A stretch of DNA of 5,056 bases, taken from contig JACMLS010000797.1 of NCBI GenBank assembly GCA_014379485.1, forward strand, positions 1 through 5,056, read 5' to 3'. Shown here piece after piece: positions 4,910-5,056 of the stretch; position 1 is the first letter of the stretch; the number at the start of each line of letters is the position of its first letter. The DNA is from Bacteroidia bacterium (GTDB taxonomy: Bacteria > Bacteroidota > Bacteroidia > B-17B0 > Aurantibacillaceae). The notes beneath the pieces are model-generated. The model saw nothing but the letters and a program-made list of their open reading frames with translations, made no database searches and was not told where the DNA came from. A program made the translations under genes and the position numbers.

Positions 4910-5056
4910 ATGAAAAAAATCACTACCCTGTTTACCGCTTTACTGCTCGTTTCGGCAGTTACTGTTTCAAAAGCCCAATCTACCTGTTCGTGGGCAAAAA
5001 AAGCAAGCGGAACCAATGAAGAATGGCCAAGTTCAATGGCAACTGACGCTGCCGGC
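4910..5056 (+). CDS. Secreted SBBP-repeat-like (beta-propeller) protein, 5' part only
   Basis: The first 49 codons are visible and the frame is still open at the window edge. A clear signal peptide starts MKKITTLFTALLLVSAV and should be cut after SKA at residue 22, leaving QSTCSW. The following residues, WAKKASGTNEEWPSSMATDAAG (28-49), match the pattern of an SBBP repeat: W-A-K, a G-x-x-x-x-x turn, then S-x-A-x-D-x-x-G, normally continued as NVYVTG. Proteins of this type in Bacteroidota are usually long, repeat-rich, cell-surface or secreted, and often carry a type IX secretion sorting domain at the far C-terminus, which cannot be seen here. The ATG follows the A-rich leader AATTTAAAAAG. The signal peptide and start are firm; the repeat assignment rests on a single partial unit. 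Confidence 0.8.
   Translation, partial: MKKITTLFTALLLVSAVTVSKAQSTCSWAKKASGTNEEWPSSMATDAAG

Overview
The window looks like chromosomal DNA from a member of the Bacteroidota, probably a Chitinophaga/Sphingobacterium-like or related environmental lineage. This is inferred from three things. Exact matches to the phylum's -7 promoter element TAnnTTTG lie 24 to 66 bases before three of the genes. Start codons are preceded by A-rich leaders without Shine-Dalgarno sequences. The two rightmost genes encode short, typically Bacteroidota secreted proteins, one of which begins like an SBBP-type beta-propeller protein. The genus cannot be named from the sequence alone.

Layout. Positions 1-74 may hold the 5' end of a leftward gene leaving the window (weak). 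Positions 75-317 are non-coding, contain several short inverted repeats, and end with a promoter-like element. Positions 318-3488 form a two-gene rightward operon. The first gene encodes a 484-residue protein of unknown function with a lysine-rich tail. The second, 45 bases downstream, encodes a 556-residue DyP-type heme peroxidase with its key motifs intact. A bidirectional intrinsic terminator at 3523-3556 separates the operon from a convergent single-domain response regulator (3592-3975, minus strand). From 3976 to 4159 lies a divergent regulatory region. A small secreted cysteine-containing protein (4160-4675) and the first 49 codons of a secreted SBBP-repeat-like protein (4910 to the edge) follow on the plus strand.

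How the genes relate. The only strong functional unit is the operon of unknown protein plus DyP peroxidase. Close spacing and a shared terminator suggest the two are made together, so the unknown protein is a candidate partner, substrate-delivery protein or co-enzyme of the peroxidase. Neither has a signal peptide, so both are predicted cytoplasmic. The receiver protein and the two secreted proteins have no evident link to the operon. No CRISPR array, tRNA, rRNA gene, transposase or phage gene is visible. The most novel item is the uncharacterised operon partner; everything else is ordinary for the phylum.
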